A stretch of DNA of 64,000 nt from Cytobacillus oceanisediminis (GTDB lineage: Bacteria; Bacillota; Bacilli; Bacillales; Cytobacillaceae): positions 62,001-126,000 of the forward strand of contig NZ_QGTW01000014.1 of the NCBI RefSeq assembly GCF_003182355.1, read 5' to 3'. This document shows, piece after piece, positions 8,273 through 16,952 of this stretch. Position 1 is the first letter of the stretch. Each line of letters starts with the position of its first letter. The notes under the pieces are model-generated. The model was given only the letters and a program-made list of their open reading frames with translations, ran no database searches and was not told the origin of the DNA. Made by a program: the position numbers and the translations under genes.

Positions 8273-8288
8273 TGCAAGTCTTATGCCA
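8273..8288 (-). promoter_or_regulatory. Sigma-54 promoter of the aminotransferase
   Basis: Minus-strand TGGCATAAGACTTGCA has the -24 GG and -12 GC dinucleotides at exactly the required spacing and matches TGGCAC-N5-TTGCA at all key bases. It faces the aminotransferase gene. Confidence 0.85.
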
Positions 8289-8337
8289 ATGGTTTGTATC
8301 TATTAGTTAAGGATTTATGTCTCCCAGGATAATGGGT

Positions 8338-8381
8338 AATAATGATTTAAAGCATTATTGATCATGCTCCCCCGCATTATT
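8338..8381. promoter_or_regulatory. Candidate upstream activator sites
   Basis: AATAATG and CATTATT form an inverted pair (8338-8344 and 8353-8359), and a third CATTATT half-site follows at 8375-8381. They lie 50-100 bp upstream of the sigma-54 promoter, where a bacterial enhancer-binding protein would sit. Confidence 0.45.
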
Positions 8382-8476
8382 TTGTTTAGAATATTACGAA
8401 TTGTTGCCACCTACTTATTATGCTATTATTTCATTATCAATTATTAGAACTTCAATTTAAAAATGGAAGTGAAGAT

Positions 8477-9883
8477 ATGGAAGCAAGCGAGCTTACACTT
8501 TACAAGGCTTTAAATCATGAATTAGAAACGATTATTAATACCTGTTTTGACGAAATTTTCGTGACTGACGGCAATGGAAAAGTACTGCGGGTCAATCCGG
8601 CAGGTGAGGTTTTTTATGGCATGAAAGCAAATGAAATAGTAGGAAAAAACACTGAAGACCTAGCCAGAAAGGGACTGTTTTCCCCTTCGCTATTTCCTAT
8701 CGTAAAAGAACGGAAAGAACGGGTATCAATGATTCAAAGAACAAGAACTGGCCATACCATCCACTGTATTGGCAACCCATCCCTTGATTCTGAAGGAAAT
8801 ATTGAATTTATTATCTTTACTTCCAGAGACCTCACAGAGATCAGACAGCTTCGTGATAAGATTGAGCGGACCGAACATTTATTAGAAAGTTTCCAAGAAG
8901 AACTTGAAGAACTGCGGAGATTTCAAAATAAAGACCAGGAGGAATTTATCTCTTTTTCACCCAATATGCGTAAAATAGTGAAAATGGTAGAAAAAATTGC
9001 AAAGGTAGATTCCACTGTTCTTGTAACAGGAAAATCTGGTGTTGGAAAAGGTGTCATCGTATCTTTAATACATAAAAAAAGCAATAGAAGCAAACAGCCC
9101 TTTATTCAAGTTAATTGTGGAGCAATTCCCGAACCTCTCATTGAATCCGAACTTTTTGGATACGAGCCCGGCACTTTTACAGGTGCAAATAAAGATGGGA
9201 AAAAGGGATTATTTGAAGAGGCTGATGGAGGTACTTTATTTTTGGACGAGATTGGCGAAATGCCGCTTAACCTTCAAGTTAAACTTTTGAAAGCTCTGCA
9301 AGAAAATGTAATTCAGCGGCTCGGAGGTTCCAAACCAATACATATCGATACAAGAATTATAGCTGCAACTAATAAGAACTTAGAATCAATGGTGGAGGAG
9401 GGTGCATTTAGAGAAGATTTATACTACAGATTGAATGTCATACCCATTTACATTCCCCCATTAAGAACGAGGCAAGAGGATATTTCCTATTTAATGGATT
9501 ATTTTTTAGACAAATTCAATAAAAAATACGGCTCTTCTACCTATCTATCTTTTGAAGCAGAGAATCAATTAATTAACTACAGTTGGCCAGGAAATGTTAG
9601 AGAATTGGAAAACTTGATGGAACGCCTGGTAGTTACAGCTGATAAGAATGAAATCCAAATGATAGACCTGCCACAAAAAATCATAAACTCCAGAAATGAC
9701 TGCTCACAATATCTTGTCCAGATCAATGACATTTGCCCATTAAAACAAGCACAAGAAGAATTGGAAGAACAATTAATCATTAAGGCTTATAAGAAATATA
9801 AAAGCTCCTATAAAGTTGGTGAGGCACTGGGAATAAATCAATCTACTGCTTTCAGAAAGATTCAAAAGTATATTAAGGATTAA
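8477..9883 (+). CDS. Sigma-54-dependent transcriptional activator (PAS-AAA+-HTH)
   Basis: A bacterial enhancer-binding protein that remodels sigma-54 RNA polymerase. Order: N-terminal PAS sensor (about residues 15-115), short coiled linker, AAA+ domain (Walker A GKSGVGKG, Walker B GGTLFLDEIG), and C-terminal Fis-type helix-turn-helix (SSYKVGEALGINQSTAFRKI). The sigma-54 contact loop reads GTFTGA instead of the usual GAFTGA. I prefer the ATG at 8477, which has GGAAGTGA upstream; an in-frame ATG at 8420 has none. It is divergent from the aminotransferase and its sigma-54 promoter, the classical arrangement for its target. The PAS ligand is unknown. Confidence 0.9.
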   Translation: MEASELTLYKALNHELETIINTCFDEIFVTDGNGKVLRVNPAGEVFYGMKANEIVGKNTEDLARKGLFSPSLFPIVKERKERVSMIQRTRTGHTIHCIGNPSLDSEGNIEFIIFTSRDLTEIRQLRDKIERTEHLLESFQEELEELRRFQNKDQEEFISFSPNMRKIVKMVEKIAKVDSTVLVTGKSGVGKGVIVSLIHKKSNRSKQPFIQVNCGAIPEPLIESELFGYEPGTFTGANKDGKKGLFEEADGGTLFLDEIGEMPLNLQVKLLKALQENVIQRLGGSKPIHIDTRIIAATNKNLESMVEEGAFREDLYYRLNVIPIYIPPLRTRQEDISYLMDYFLDKFNKKYGSSTYLSFEAENQLINYSWPGNVRELENLMERLVVTADKNEIQMIDLPQKIINSRNDCSQYLVQINDICPLKQAQEELEEQLIIKAYKKYKSSYKVGEALGINQSTAFRKIQKYIKD

Positions 9884-9906
9884 TGAGGTACAGTGTAAGA
9901 TATATT

Positions 9907-9940
9907 AAAATCTCCTGGCTTTATAGGCAGGAGATTTTTT
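9907..9940. terminator. Bidirectional terminator
   Basis: A perfect 11-bp stem AAAATCTCCTG/CAGGAGATTTT with T runs in both directions, between the convergent activator and CoA transferase genes. Confidence 0.9.
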
Positions 9941-9967
9941 AAGTAACATATTAAGTCGTCTATTAAG

Positions 9968-11182
9968 TCAGCGAGATTCTGCTTTTTCTTCTGTAGTTTG
10001 GATCGTTTTATCTTTAAGCAGTTCCTCAATCTTCGGCTCATCATATCCAAGCTTCTCTAAGATGTCTTTCGTATTCTCTCCAAGCTTAGGAGGTGCTTGT
10101 TTAACCTCAGCAGAGGAATTGCTTAACTCGAAAGGCAGCCGCGGAAGCTTGAAGCCTTTGATACTTGAATGCGGGACATTCTTCCACATATTAATGGCTT
10201 CTGCTTGCTCATCCTTTACAACTTCTGAAATCTTTTTCACCTTTGAACTTGGTACTCCAGCCGCTGCCAAAAGCCGAACCCATTCATCAGCAGGCTTGGA
10301 TTGAAGAATATTTTCAATAGCCACTCTTAAATTCTCACTGTTTTCAACTCGTTTGGGGTTAGTCTCATATCGCGGATCTGTAACCCATTCATCTTTCCCA
10401 AGCACATTGCATAAGCGCCTAAATAAGGAATTATTCGATATTCCAATCATAACAGGTGCATCGCTGGCATAAAAAGCTCCGTATGGTGCAAAAGCAGTAT
10501 GGCCGGCACCATTTTTCTTAGGTTCCTGTCCGGTTGCAAGCCAGGATAGCATATGATAGCCCACCCAAAAGACGCCTGTTTCGTAAAGTGAAGTTGTGAC
10601 CAATTGCCCCTCACCTGTTTTTTCTTTATGAAGGAGTGCAGAGATAATACCAATTGCTCCCCACATAGCACTTCCCTGGTCAAGAACCGAAACGGGCACC
10701 CTCGCAATCTCTGACCCTTCTGCTCCATTAATTCCGATAATGCCTGAATCCGCTTGGACAATTGCATCATACCCGGATCTTTCACGCAAAGGTCCATCCT
10801 GTCCATAGGCAGACAAGGAGCAATAAACAAGTGAAGGATTAACTTCTTTTAATTTTTCATATCCCAGTCCCATTTTTTCCGCTTTTTTATAACGGAAATT
10901 CTCTACAAACACATCTGCTTTTTCAACAAGATCATATACAATTCTTCTGCCATTTTCCTGTTTCAGGTCTATAACAATAGAATTTTTATTTCGATTAATA
11001 TGGAGAAAATATACGCCTTCCCCTTCCCAAAAGGGCCCCATCCCCCTTGAGTCATCTCCAGTAACCGGCCTCTCAATTTTTATGATTTCAGCACCTAAAT
11101 CAGCGAGAATCATTGTTAAACTAGGGCCGGAAATGTTTGTAGTTACATCCACTACTGTTACACCTTTTAACGGTCCTGCCAT
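9968..11182 (-). CDS. Family III CoA transferase (CaiB/BaiF type)
   Basis: A 404-residue CoA transferase, with the conserved N-terminus VTVVDVTTNISGPSLTM and the presumed catalytic Asp in SVLDQGSA at residue 168. It is last in an operon running HMG-CoA lyase, enoyl-CoA hydratase, acyl-CoA dehydrogenase, CoA transferase. In that setting it would activate the entry acid, taking CoA from an acyl-CoA such as acetyl-CoA or succinyl-CoA. GGGGGAG precedes the ATG. It is only moderately like the paralogue at 1236-2423, so the two probably act on different acids. Confidence 0.88.
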   Translation of the reverse strand: MAGPLKGVTVVDVTTNISGPSLTMILADLGAEIIKIERPVTGDDSRGMGPFWEGEGVYFLHINRNKNSIVIDLKQENGRRIVYDLVEKADVFVENFRYKKAEKMGLGYEKLKEVNPSLVYCSLSAYGQDGPLRERSGYDAIVQADSGIIGINGAEGSEIARVPVSVLDQGSAMWGAIGIISALLHKEKTGEGQLVTTSLYETGVFWVGYHMLSWLATGQEPKKNGAGHTAFAPYGAFYASDAPVMIGISNNSLFRRLCNVLGKDEWVTDPRYETNPKRVENSENLRVAIENILQSKPADEWVRLLAAAGVPSSKVKKISEVVKDEQAEAINMWKNVPHSSIKGFKLPRLPFELSNSSAEVKQAPPKLGENTKDILEKLGYDEPKIEELLKDKTIQTTEEKAESR

Positions 11183-11241
11183 CCTGTCTCCCCCTTTTTA
11201 AAGAGAAGGCCCTTCTGATGGGGCCCTCTGGTCTGAAATGA

Positions 11242-12411
11242 TTAATAAGAACGCGGCAAACCAAGAACATGCTGTCCTACAAAGCTCACAACCAAATTAT
11301 TTGATATAGGTGCTACGATAAACAATCTTGCTTCCCTAAACTTTCTTTCTATATTGTATTCTTTAGCAAAACCATAACCGCCATAAGTGTCCATGGCTGC
11401 ATTTGCGGCACGCCAAGTAGCCTCAGAAGCAAGGTATTTTGCCATATTCGCTTCTGCACCGCAATCATCTCCTGCATCAAACATTTCTGCTGCTTTATCC
11501 CTCATTAATTTTGCAGCCTGGATATCCATGTAACCTCTTGAAATTGGAAATTGAACACCTTGGTTCTGCCCGATTGGCCTGTTAAAAACAACACGCTCAT
11601 TGGCATATTGAACGGATTTATCAACGAAATACATGCCATCCCCAATTGATTCAGAGGCTATTAAAATACGTTCTGCATTCATGCCTCCCAATACATAACG
11701 GAATCCCTTGCCTTCCTCGCCAATCAAGTTCTCGACTGGAATTTCGGCTCCTTCAAAAAAGACTTCAGTGGTCGCATGATTGATCATGGTATCAATTGGG
11801 CGGATATCTATCTTATCTGCCTGCTCCTTCATATCAAGGATAAAGAGGCTCAGACCGTCCGTTTTCTTTTGCACCTGGTCTTTCGGTGTTGTTCTTGCCA
11901 GGAGCATCATTAAATCTGAATGCTCCGCACGGGAGGTCCAAATCTTTTGGCCATGTACGATATACTTGTCTCCCTTTCTCTCTGCAAATGTTTGAATACT
12001 TGTAGTATCACTGCCTGCTGTTGGTTCAGTAATGCCAAAGGCTTGCAGCCTCAATTCACCGCTTGCGATTTTGGGAAGAAACCTTTTCTTCTGTTCCTCA
12101 TTGCCGTGACGGAGCAATGCTCCCATTGTATACATTTGTGCATGGCAGGCTCCTGCATTTCCGCCAGAACGATTGATCTCCTCTAAAATGATTCCTGCTT
12201 CTTTCATTCCCAGGCCTGCTCCCCCATATTCTTCAGGAATGAGAACTGACAGCCAGCCCTCTTCCGTGAGAGCCTTTACAAATGCTGTCGGATAGGCATC
12301 TCTCTCATCTGTATCTCTCCAATACTCTTCAGGAAAGCGCTCACATAAAGTGCGAACACTTTTCCGGATCATTTCGTGCTCAGTATTTTCCTTTGTTTTT
12401 GTATTTGCCAT
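11242..12411 (-). CDS. Acyl-CoA dehydrogenase
   Basis: A 389-residue ETF-linked flavoprotein. It shows the FAD signature AFGITEPTAGSD and ends HVLGLPRSY. The usual C-terminal YEGT base motif is replaced by IVAPISNN, a pattern seen in a subgroup whose catalytic Glu lies elsewhere in the fold. The start at 12411 is set by GGAGGT nine bases upstream; the longer reading would put that site inside the gene. It lies between the hydratase and CoA transferase genes and should oxidise the activated acid before hydration. Substrate by context only. Confidence 0.88.
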   Translation of the reverse strand: MANTKTKENTEHEMIRKSVRTLCERFPEEYWRDTDERDAYPTAFVKALTEEGWLSVLIPEEYGGAGLGMKEAGIILEEINRSGGNAGACHAQMYTMGALLRHGNEEQKKRFLPKIASGELRLQAFGITEPTAGSDTTSIQTFAERKGDKYIVHGQKIWTSRAEHSDLMMLLARTTPKDQVQKKTDGLSLFILDMKEQADKIDIRPIDTMINHATTEVFFEGAEIPVENLIGEEGKGFRYVLGGMNAERILIASESIGDGMYFVDKSVQYANERVVFNRPIGQNQGVQFPISRGYMDIQAAKLMRDKAAEMFDAGDDCGAEANMAKYLASEATWRAANAAMDTYGGYGFAKEYNIERKFREARLFIVAPISNNLVVSFVGQHVLGLPRSY

Positions 12412-12459
12412 TTCAATTACCTCCAAATTTTTTCATTTATTTAATGGTTAATGATTTTT

Positions 12460-13260
12460 TTACTTTCCTTTCCATTCCGGTGGGCGTTTTTCATTAAATG
12501 CATAGATGCCTTCCAAACGATCTTCTGAATTCGCACATTTGTAATAAGCCTCAAGCTCGAGTACAAGCCCTGTTGCTAAATCTGTTTCCGTTCCTTTATT
12601 TACGGCTTTCTTTAAAGCTTTAAGGGAAAGTGGGGCATTTGCTGCGATGCTTTCTGCAAGTTCAATCGTTTCCTCTATCAGCGTTTCATCTGGAAAAACA
12701 TGATTTATAAGCGCCAATTGCTTTCCTTCTTCAGCAGTAATTCGTTTTCCTGTAAATAGCATTTCCTTTGCCAATCCTATTGGCAGGATACGGGCAAGCA
12801 GCTGGGTACCGCCGATACCAGGAATAAGGCCTAATTTTACTTCCGGAAGACCCATACCCGCCTGTGGAGCAGCTGTTCTAAAATCACAGCTAAGAGCAAT
12901 TTCCATTCCTCCTCCTAATGCATAGCCATTTACAGCGCCTATTACCGGGTAAGGGAATTCACGGATTTTTTCAGTCACTTGTTCAAAATAATCATGCTGT
13001 TTTTTCCAATCCTTTTGTGTCATTCCATTCCGCTCTTTTAGATCTGCTCCAACACAAAAACTCTTAGTGCCAGATCCTGTTATAATGAGAACCCTTACAT
13101 TTTCGTCATATTTTAAGTCATCCAGCGCTTGGATTAACTCCAATGCCATTTTTGTGTTCAAGGCATTCATGGAATCAGGGCGATTTAACGTCAATAAAAC
13201 AATGCCTTTTTGCTGATCTGGGTTTTCAATTTTTATCGTTTCATAGGTTTGCACTAACAT
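12460..13260 (-). CDS. Enoyl-CoA hydratase (crotonase family)
   Basis: A 266-residue crotonase-fold enzyme that hydrates a 2-enoyl-CoA. Both catalytic glutamates are in place, in GGGMEIALSCD and GLPEVKLGLIPGIGGTQ, and the oxyanion-hole segment ends VGADLKERNG. The start at 13260 fits GAAGGG nine bases upstream better than the ATG three codons earlier. It follows HMG-CoA lyase in the operon. A 3-methylglutaconyl-CoA hydratase role would link the dehydrogenase to the lyase; this is inferred from gene order. Confidence 0.88.
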   Translation of the reverse strand: MLVQTYETIKIENPDQQKGIVLLTLNRPDSMNALNTKMALELIQALDDLKYDENVRVLIITGSGTKSFCVGADLKERNGMTQKDWKKQHDYFEQVTEKIREFPYPVIGAVNGYALGGGMEIALSCDFRTAAPQAGMGLPEVKLGLIPGIGGTQLLARILPIGLAKEMLFTGKRITAEEGKQLALINHVFPDETLIEETIELAESIAANAPLSLKALKKAVNKGTETDLATGLVLELEAYYKCANSEDRLEGIYAFNEKRPPEWKGK

Positions 13261-13293
13261 CCAACTCATCCCTTCAAAAAGTTAATATGAAAT

Positions 13294-14217
13294 TTAGCTT
13301 GGCACCGGATATTTTCGTGAGCTCTTTCCTGCCTTCGCTACTTGCCCAGGCAAATCATGCCCAAGTATTTCTTTCAATTTATGAGAAGCTTGAATTAATT
13401 TATCCAGGTCAATCGACGTTTTAACACCCATTTCCTCAAGCATGTGTACAACATCCTCTGTACAAACATTTCCTGTTGCACCAGGAGCAAAAGGGCAGCC
13501 GCCAATTCCGCCTATGGATGCATCATAAATCGTAATTCCCGCTTCCATGCCGGCAAGAATATTAGCAAGCCCCATGCCCCTTGTATTATGAAAATGGCAG
13601 CCAAATTCAAAGTTTCTCCATTCATTTACAGCTTCTTTTGTTAATTCATAAACCTGCTTGGGATTAGCCATACCAGTTGTATCTGCAAGTGTAATTCTTT
13701 TGATGTTATGTAAAAGGAGGGTGTCTAGTATTTTCATGATGCGTTTCTGGGGGACTGTTCCTTCAAATGGGCAGCAAAATGAAGTTGCAACTGTAACGTT
13801 TAATGCGATACCATTCTCAGATGCAAATTGGGATAAAACCTTAAAGCTATTCAGTGATTCTTCTGTTGTTTGGCGTACATTCTGCTGATTATGCGTATTA
13901 CTTGCCGATAAGACATAATTAACAGACCTAACACCATTTGCTTTTGCAATTTCGAGTCCCTTTAAATTTGGGACAAGCGCAACAATCTCCATCTCTTCTT
14001 CAAATTGTTGGATATGGGAATAAAAATCCAAAGTATTCGCCATTTGGGGCACTAACTTTTGATGAACAAAAGAACCAAATTCAACTTCGGACACATTGGC
14101 ATCCCGGAAAAAAGTAAAAACTTCCAGTTTCTCTTCAACAGTTAAAACTTTTGACTCTAACTGAAGCCCATCTCTTAAACCCACTTCGTAAATCGTTACA
14201 TCATTAACTAGCTTCAT
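13294..14217 (-). CDS. Hydroxymethylglutaryl-CoA lyase
   Basis: A DRE-TIM-family metal-dependent lyase that splits HMG-CoA into acetoacetate and acetyl-CoA. The 307-residue protein has VGLRDGLQLE near the N-terminus (metal-binding Asp), the GCHFHNTRGMG metal His pair and the family signature GGIGGCPFAPGATGNVCTEDV with its catalytic cysteine. Length is normal. It is first in the operon, behind a promoter with an overlapping GntR-type operator. Close relatives can use homologous 3-hydroxy-3-methyl acyl-CoAs. Together with the three downstream genes it completes a path from a 3-methylglutarate-like acid to acetoacetate and acetyl-CoA. Confidence 0.9.
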   Translation of the reverse strand: MKLVNDVTIYEVGLRDGLQLESKVLTVEEKLEVFTFFRDANVSEVEFGSFVHQKLVPQMANTLDFYSHIQQFEEEMEIVALVPNLKGLEIAKANGVRSVNYVLSASNTHNQQNVRQTTEESLNSFKVLSQFASENGIALNVTVATSFCCPFEGTVPQKRIMKILDTLLLHNIKRITLADTTGMANPKQVYELTKEAVNEWRNFEFGCHFHNTRGMGLANILAGMEAGITIYDASIGGIGGCPFAPGATGNVCTEDVVHMLEEMGVKTSIDLDKLIQASHKLKEILGHDLPGQVAKAGKSSRKYPVPS

Positions 14218-14267
14218 AGCATTCTATTCCCCCGTTATTTTGATGAAGTAACATTAGCTTTATAAAT

Positions 14268-14296
14268 AGGATACTGTATCCAATCTACAATTTCAA
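14268..14296 (-). promoter_or_regulatory. Sigma-A promoter with overlapping GntR-type operator, HMG-CoA lyase operon
   Basis: Minus-strand TTGAAA (14296-14291), 17 bp, TATCCT (14273-14268). The -10 region lies in a perfect inverted repeat, GGATACTGTATCC (14269-14281). With its flank, TAGGATACTGTATCCAA is almost the same as the operator at 56187-56203 in front of a GntR gene. Confidence 0.6.
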
Positions 14297-14410
14297 TGAT
14301 TATTAAGAATATTCTTAAACTTCATCCGAACAGTTTTGTCTATTGATGGAGAATTCAAGGGGATAAATAAAATATTATTTTAAAGATAATATTTCTTTTC
14401 AGTTCCGTAC

Positions 14411-15190
14411 CTATTTTCCTTGAAATTTTGGTTTCCTTTTCTCCAAAAATGCCTGTGTTCCTTCCTTTTTATCCTCAGTTGACATTAATAATGCTTGAGC
14501 TAACTTTTCTATAACTAACCCTGTTTTTATGTCTGTTTCTAATCCTGCATTTATTGATAATTTTGCAAGCCTAACTGCTAATGGTCCTTTACTTATTATT
14601 TTTCCGGCAACTTCCTCTGTCTTTGCCAAAAGTTCTTTTGGTGGAACAATTTCTGTAATAAGTCCGCTCATTTTTGCCTCTTCACCCGAAACGATTTTCC
14701 CTGTCAGAATCATTTCCAAAGCTTTTCCTTTCCCCACAAGACGTGCCAATCTCTGTGTTCCTCCAGCGCCAGGAATAATTGATAAATTTAACTCAGGCAA
14801 GCCCAGTTTTGCATTTGTCGAAGCAATTCTTATATCACAAGACATTGCAAGCTCACATCCCCCACCTAGTGCATAGCCATTGACCATTGCAATAGTTGGT
14901 TTTGGGTAGCTTTCGATATAATCATAAACTTGCTGCATTCCTCTATTCACTAAAGTCTCAAGTCCTGTTCTATCCTTTAGTTGTGAAATATCAGCACCTG
15001 CAGCAAAGGATTTTTCTCCTTCCCCTGTAAAAACAACACACTGTATAGTTTCATTCAATTCCAACTCGTGAAGAGCCGATTGAATTTCATCTACCGTTTC
15101 CATATTAAGTGCATTTCTAACTTCTGGCCGATTTATTATTATAAAAGCAAGTTGATTATTCGTTTCGATTTTAATGTTTTTGTAATTCAT
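14411..15190 (-). CDS. Enoyl-CoA hydratase (crotonase family)
   Basis: A 259-residue hydratase with both catalytic glutamates (GGGCELAMSCD and GLPELNLSIIPGAGGTQRL) and the oxyanion loop FAAGADISQL. Very typical of short-chain (S)-3-hydroxyacyl-CoA dehydratases. It ends the long IclR-controlled operon that begins with the TAXI binding protein at 27345, lying 150 bp after the MFS gene, so it may also have its own promoter. GGAGG precedes the start. Confidence 0.87.
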   Translation of the reverse strand: MNYKNIKIETNNQLAFIIINRPEVRNALNMETVDEIQSALHELELNETIQCVVFTGEGEKSFAAGADISQLKDRTGLETLVNRGMQQVYDYIESYPKPTIAMVNGYALGGGCELAMSCDIRIASTNAKLGLPELNLSIIPGAGGTQRLARLVGKGKALEMILTGKIVSGEEAKMSGLITEIVPPKELLAKTEEVAGKIISKGPLAVRLAKLSINAGLETDIKTGLVIEKLAQALLMSTEDKKEGTQAFLEKRKPKFQGK

Positions 15191-15341
15191 ATTTTCCCTC
15201 CTTTTAAATTTCTTCCTAAATCAAGCTTAAGACACTTTTATGTTTATTTAAGACCTCTCCCAACAAAAAGAATGAATTTTTAGAAAATATCAGGGCTAAA
15301 TCTTCACACTAACCTTTAAAATTTGGCCCGAAACTGTTAAC

Positions 15342-16613
15342 TTAATCACCAGTTTTTAATATAGATTGCTCTGTACCTATGTTAGTATTCTTGGTATAAA
15401 TGATTCTTTCAGGTAACCAGTAGGACACCCAACTAGCAGTAATAGCTAAAAAAGCTGCCAATCCAAATGCTAAAATATGAGTCTCAAATGTATCATATCC
15501 CCAGCCGCCGATGAACGAGCCTATTGCTCCGCCAATCTGGTGTCCAAAAAAAGCCCAGCCATTTAATAGTCCAAGCAATCTAATTCCATATAAGTCACCC
15601 AAAATGGCAGATGACATGGCAATCGACCCTGCCCATACCAAGCCCCCGGTAATTGCAACTAAGTAAAGCTGCATTGGAGTTGCTACGTAAAATAAACTGA
15701 GCAGCCCAGAACCGCGCACAAGATAGATCCAAAAGAGAATCTTTTTTCGGGGATAACGGTCTGCGATAGATCCTAAAAATAATGTGCTAAATATTGCTAC
15801 GACTCCAATCATTCCAATACCAAATGATGCAGTCATAGGTTCAAAATGGTGATCCATTAGCATTGGGACAGCGTGAGAGCCCATAAGATTCATGCCAAAA
15901 CCGCACGCGAATAACCCGAAAACGATTTGCCAATAAGCTCGTGTCTTCAGAGCATCTTTCCAAGTAATATCCGGCTGGATGTCCTGCCTAATTTTACTCC
16001 CTTGAACAGCAGGACCACCATCTGCCCCCTCAGGCACCTCTTCCCGCATAACAAAAATAGCTGAAGGAAGTACAACACAAATGAATAGCCCTGCAAATAT
16101 TAAAAGTGTATGCTGCCATCCGACTAACTGAATTAATAAAGTTTCAACCGGTGTCATAACTGCAATTCCAGCCATTCCGCCCGTGGATAGGTAAAAGAGC
16201 GCCTTTCCCCTTTGCTGAACAAACCACTTGCTAATAAGCGGCGCTAAAGTAATATTGCTTAAAAATGCAAGACCTAGTGATAGAAAAATACCGAAAGAAA
16301 GGAGAAATGAAACAAACCCTTTAGAACTTATGGTCCATATTATCGATCCACAAACGCCCAGCAATCCTGTTAACAAAACGAAACGAGTGCTGAACCTTTT
16401 TAAAAGAGTTCCAGCCAAGGGCATTCCTAATCCATAAACAATCATTCCTATTGCGACAATGAGTGAAAACTCGGTTCTGGATAATCCCATATCCTGTACC
16501 ATAGGGGTAAAAAAAGGACCAATTCCCATCCGCAGTCCCATGGTGAGTAAAACGATCACAGATGCCGACGCAACGATGTACCACCCATAATATATACTCC
16601 TGCTCTTTGTCAT
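15342..16613 (-). CDS. MFS transporter, monocarboxylate/oxalate-formate-like
   Basis: A 423-residue, 12-helix major facilitator protein. The YYGWYIVASASVIVLL start and the central charged loop resemble the OFA/monocarboxylate branch; the loop after helix 8 carries the DRYPRKK variant of the MFS signature. It may export or import an acid intermediate of the surrounding acyl-CoA pathway. Its ATG overlaps the stop of a 28-residue ORF (ATGA), which points to translational coupling, and AGAGGT lies within that ORF. Substrate unknown. Confidence 0.85.
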   Translation of the reverse strand: MTKSRSIYYGWYIVASASVIVLLTMGLRMGIGPFFTPMVQDMGLSRTEFSLIVAIGMIVYGLGMPLAGTLLKRFSTRFVLLTGLLGVCGSIIWTISSKGFVSFLLSFGIFLSLGLAFLSNITLAPLISKWFVQQRGKALFYLSTGGMAGIAVMTPVETLLIQLVGWQHTLLIFAGLFICVVLPSAIFVMREEVPEGADGGPAVQGSKIRQDIQPDITWKDALKTRAYWQIVFGLFACGFGMNLMGSHAVPMLMDHHFEPMTASFGIGMIGVVAIFSTLFLGSIADRYPRKKILFWIYLVRGSGLLSLFYVATPMQLYLVAITGGLVWAGSIAMSSAILGDLYGIRLLGLLNGWAFFGHQIGGAIGSFIGGWGYDTFETHILAFGLAAFLAITASWVSYWLPERIIYTKNTNIGTEQSILKTGD

Positions 16614-16696
16614 ACTGAAAACCTCTTTACATTGGCTGTTAAAAACTCCTTATCCTTCACACTATTCAGCTCTACATTTTCATTAGCCCTGATCAT
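16610..16696 (-). CDS. 28-aa leader ORF coupled to the MFS gene
   Basis: A very short ORF (MIRANENVELNSVKDKEF and ten more residues) with a near-perfect AAAGGAGG eight bases before its ATG. Its TGA overlaps the MFS ATG. The strong ribosome binding site and the coupled ending favour real translation. It has no signal or membrane segment. It may serve only to load ribosomes for the MFS gene, or be a regulatory leader peptide. Confidence 0.55.
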   Translation of the reverse strand: MIRANENVELNSVKDKEFLTANVKRFSV

Positions 16697-16836
16697 TGTT
16701 TCAGCCTCCTTTATCCTTTAATAAACTTAAATCAGACTTCATGTATCGCATCAATGACAAAATCTCTTTTATTAAAATCATACAACATTTCTAGCAGTCT
16801 CTTGCTAAGCAACGTAAGTAAAATTCAGCTCAAGCA

Positions 16837-16877
16837 ATAAAAAATTAAGGAATATAAATAAATAACATTCCTTAATT
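16837..16877 (-). terminator. Terminator after the 600-aa acyl-CoA dehydrogenase gene
   Basis: AATTAAGGAAT/ATTCCTTAATT, an 11-bp A+T-rich stem with a 13-base loop followed by six T on the minus strand. It lies in the 256 bp between the dehydrogenase stop and the 28-aa ORF, so the MFS pair may need readthrough or its own promoter. Nothing else was seen in this gap apart from a small GAAGC/GCTTC hairpin next to the dehydrogenase stop. Confidence 0.7.
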
Positions 16878-16952
16878 CTATAAAAAAAATTTTATTTTTA
16901 CTGAATTTTGCTTCTAAGAAGCCTCGCTTCTTTTAAAAATAATGATTGTTAT

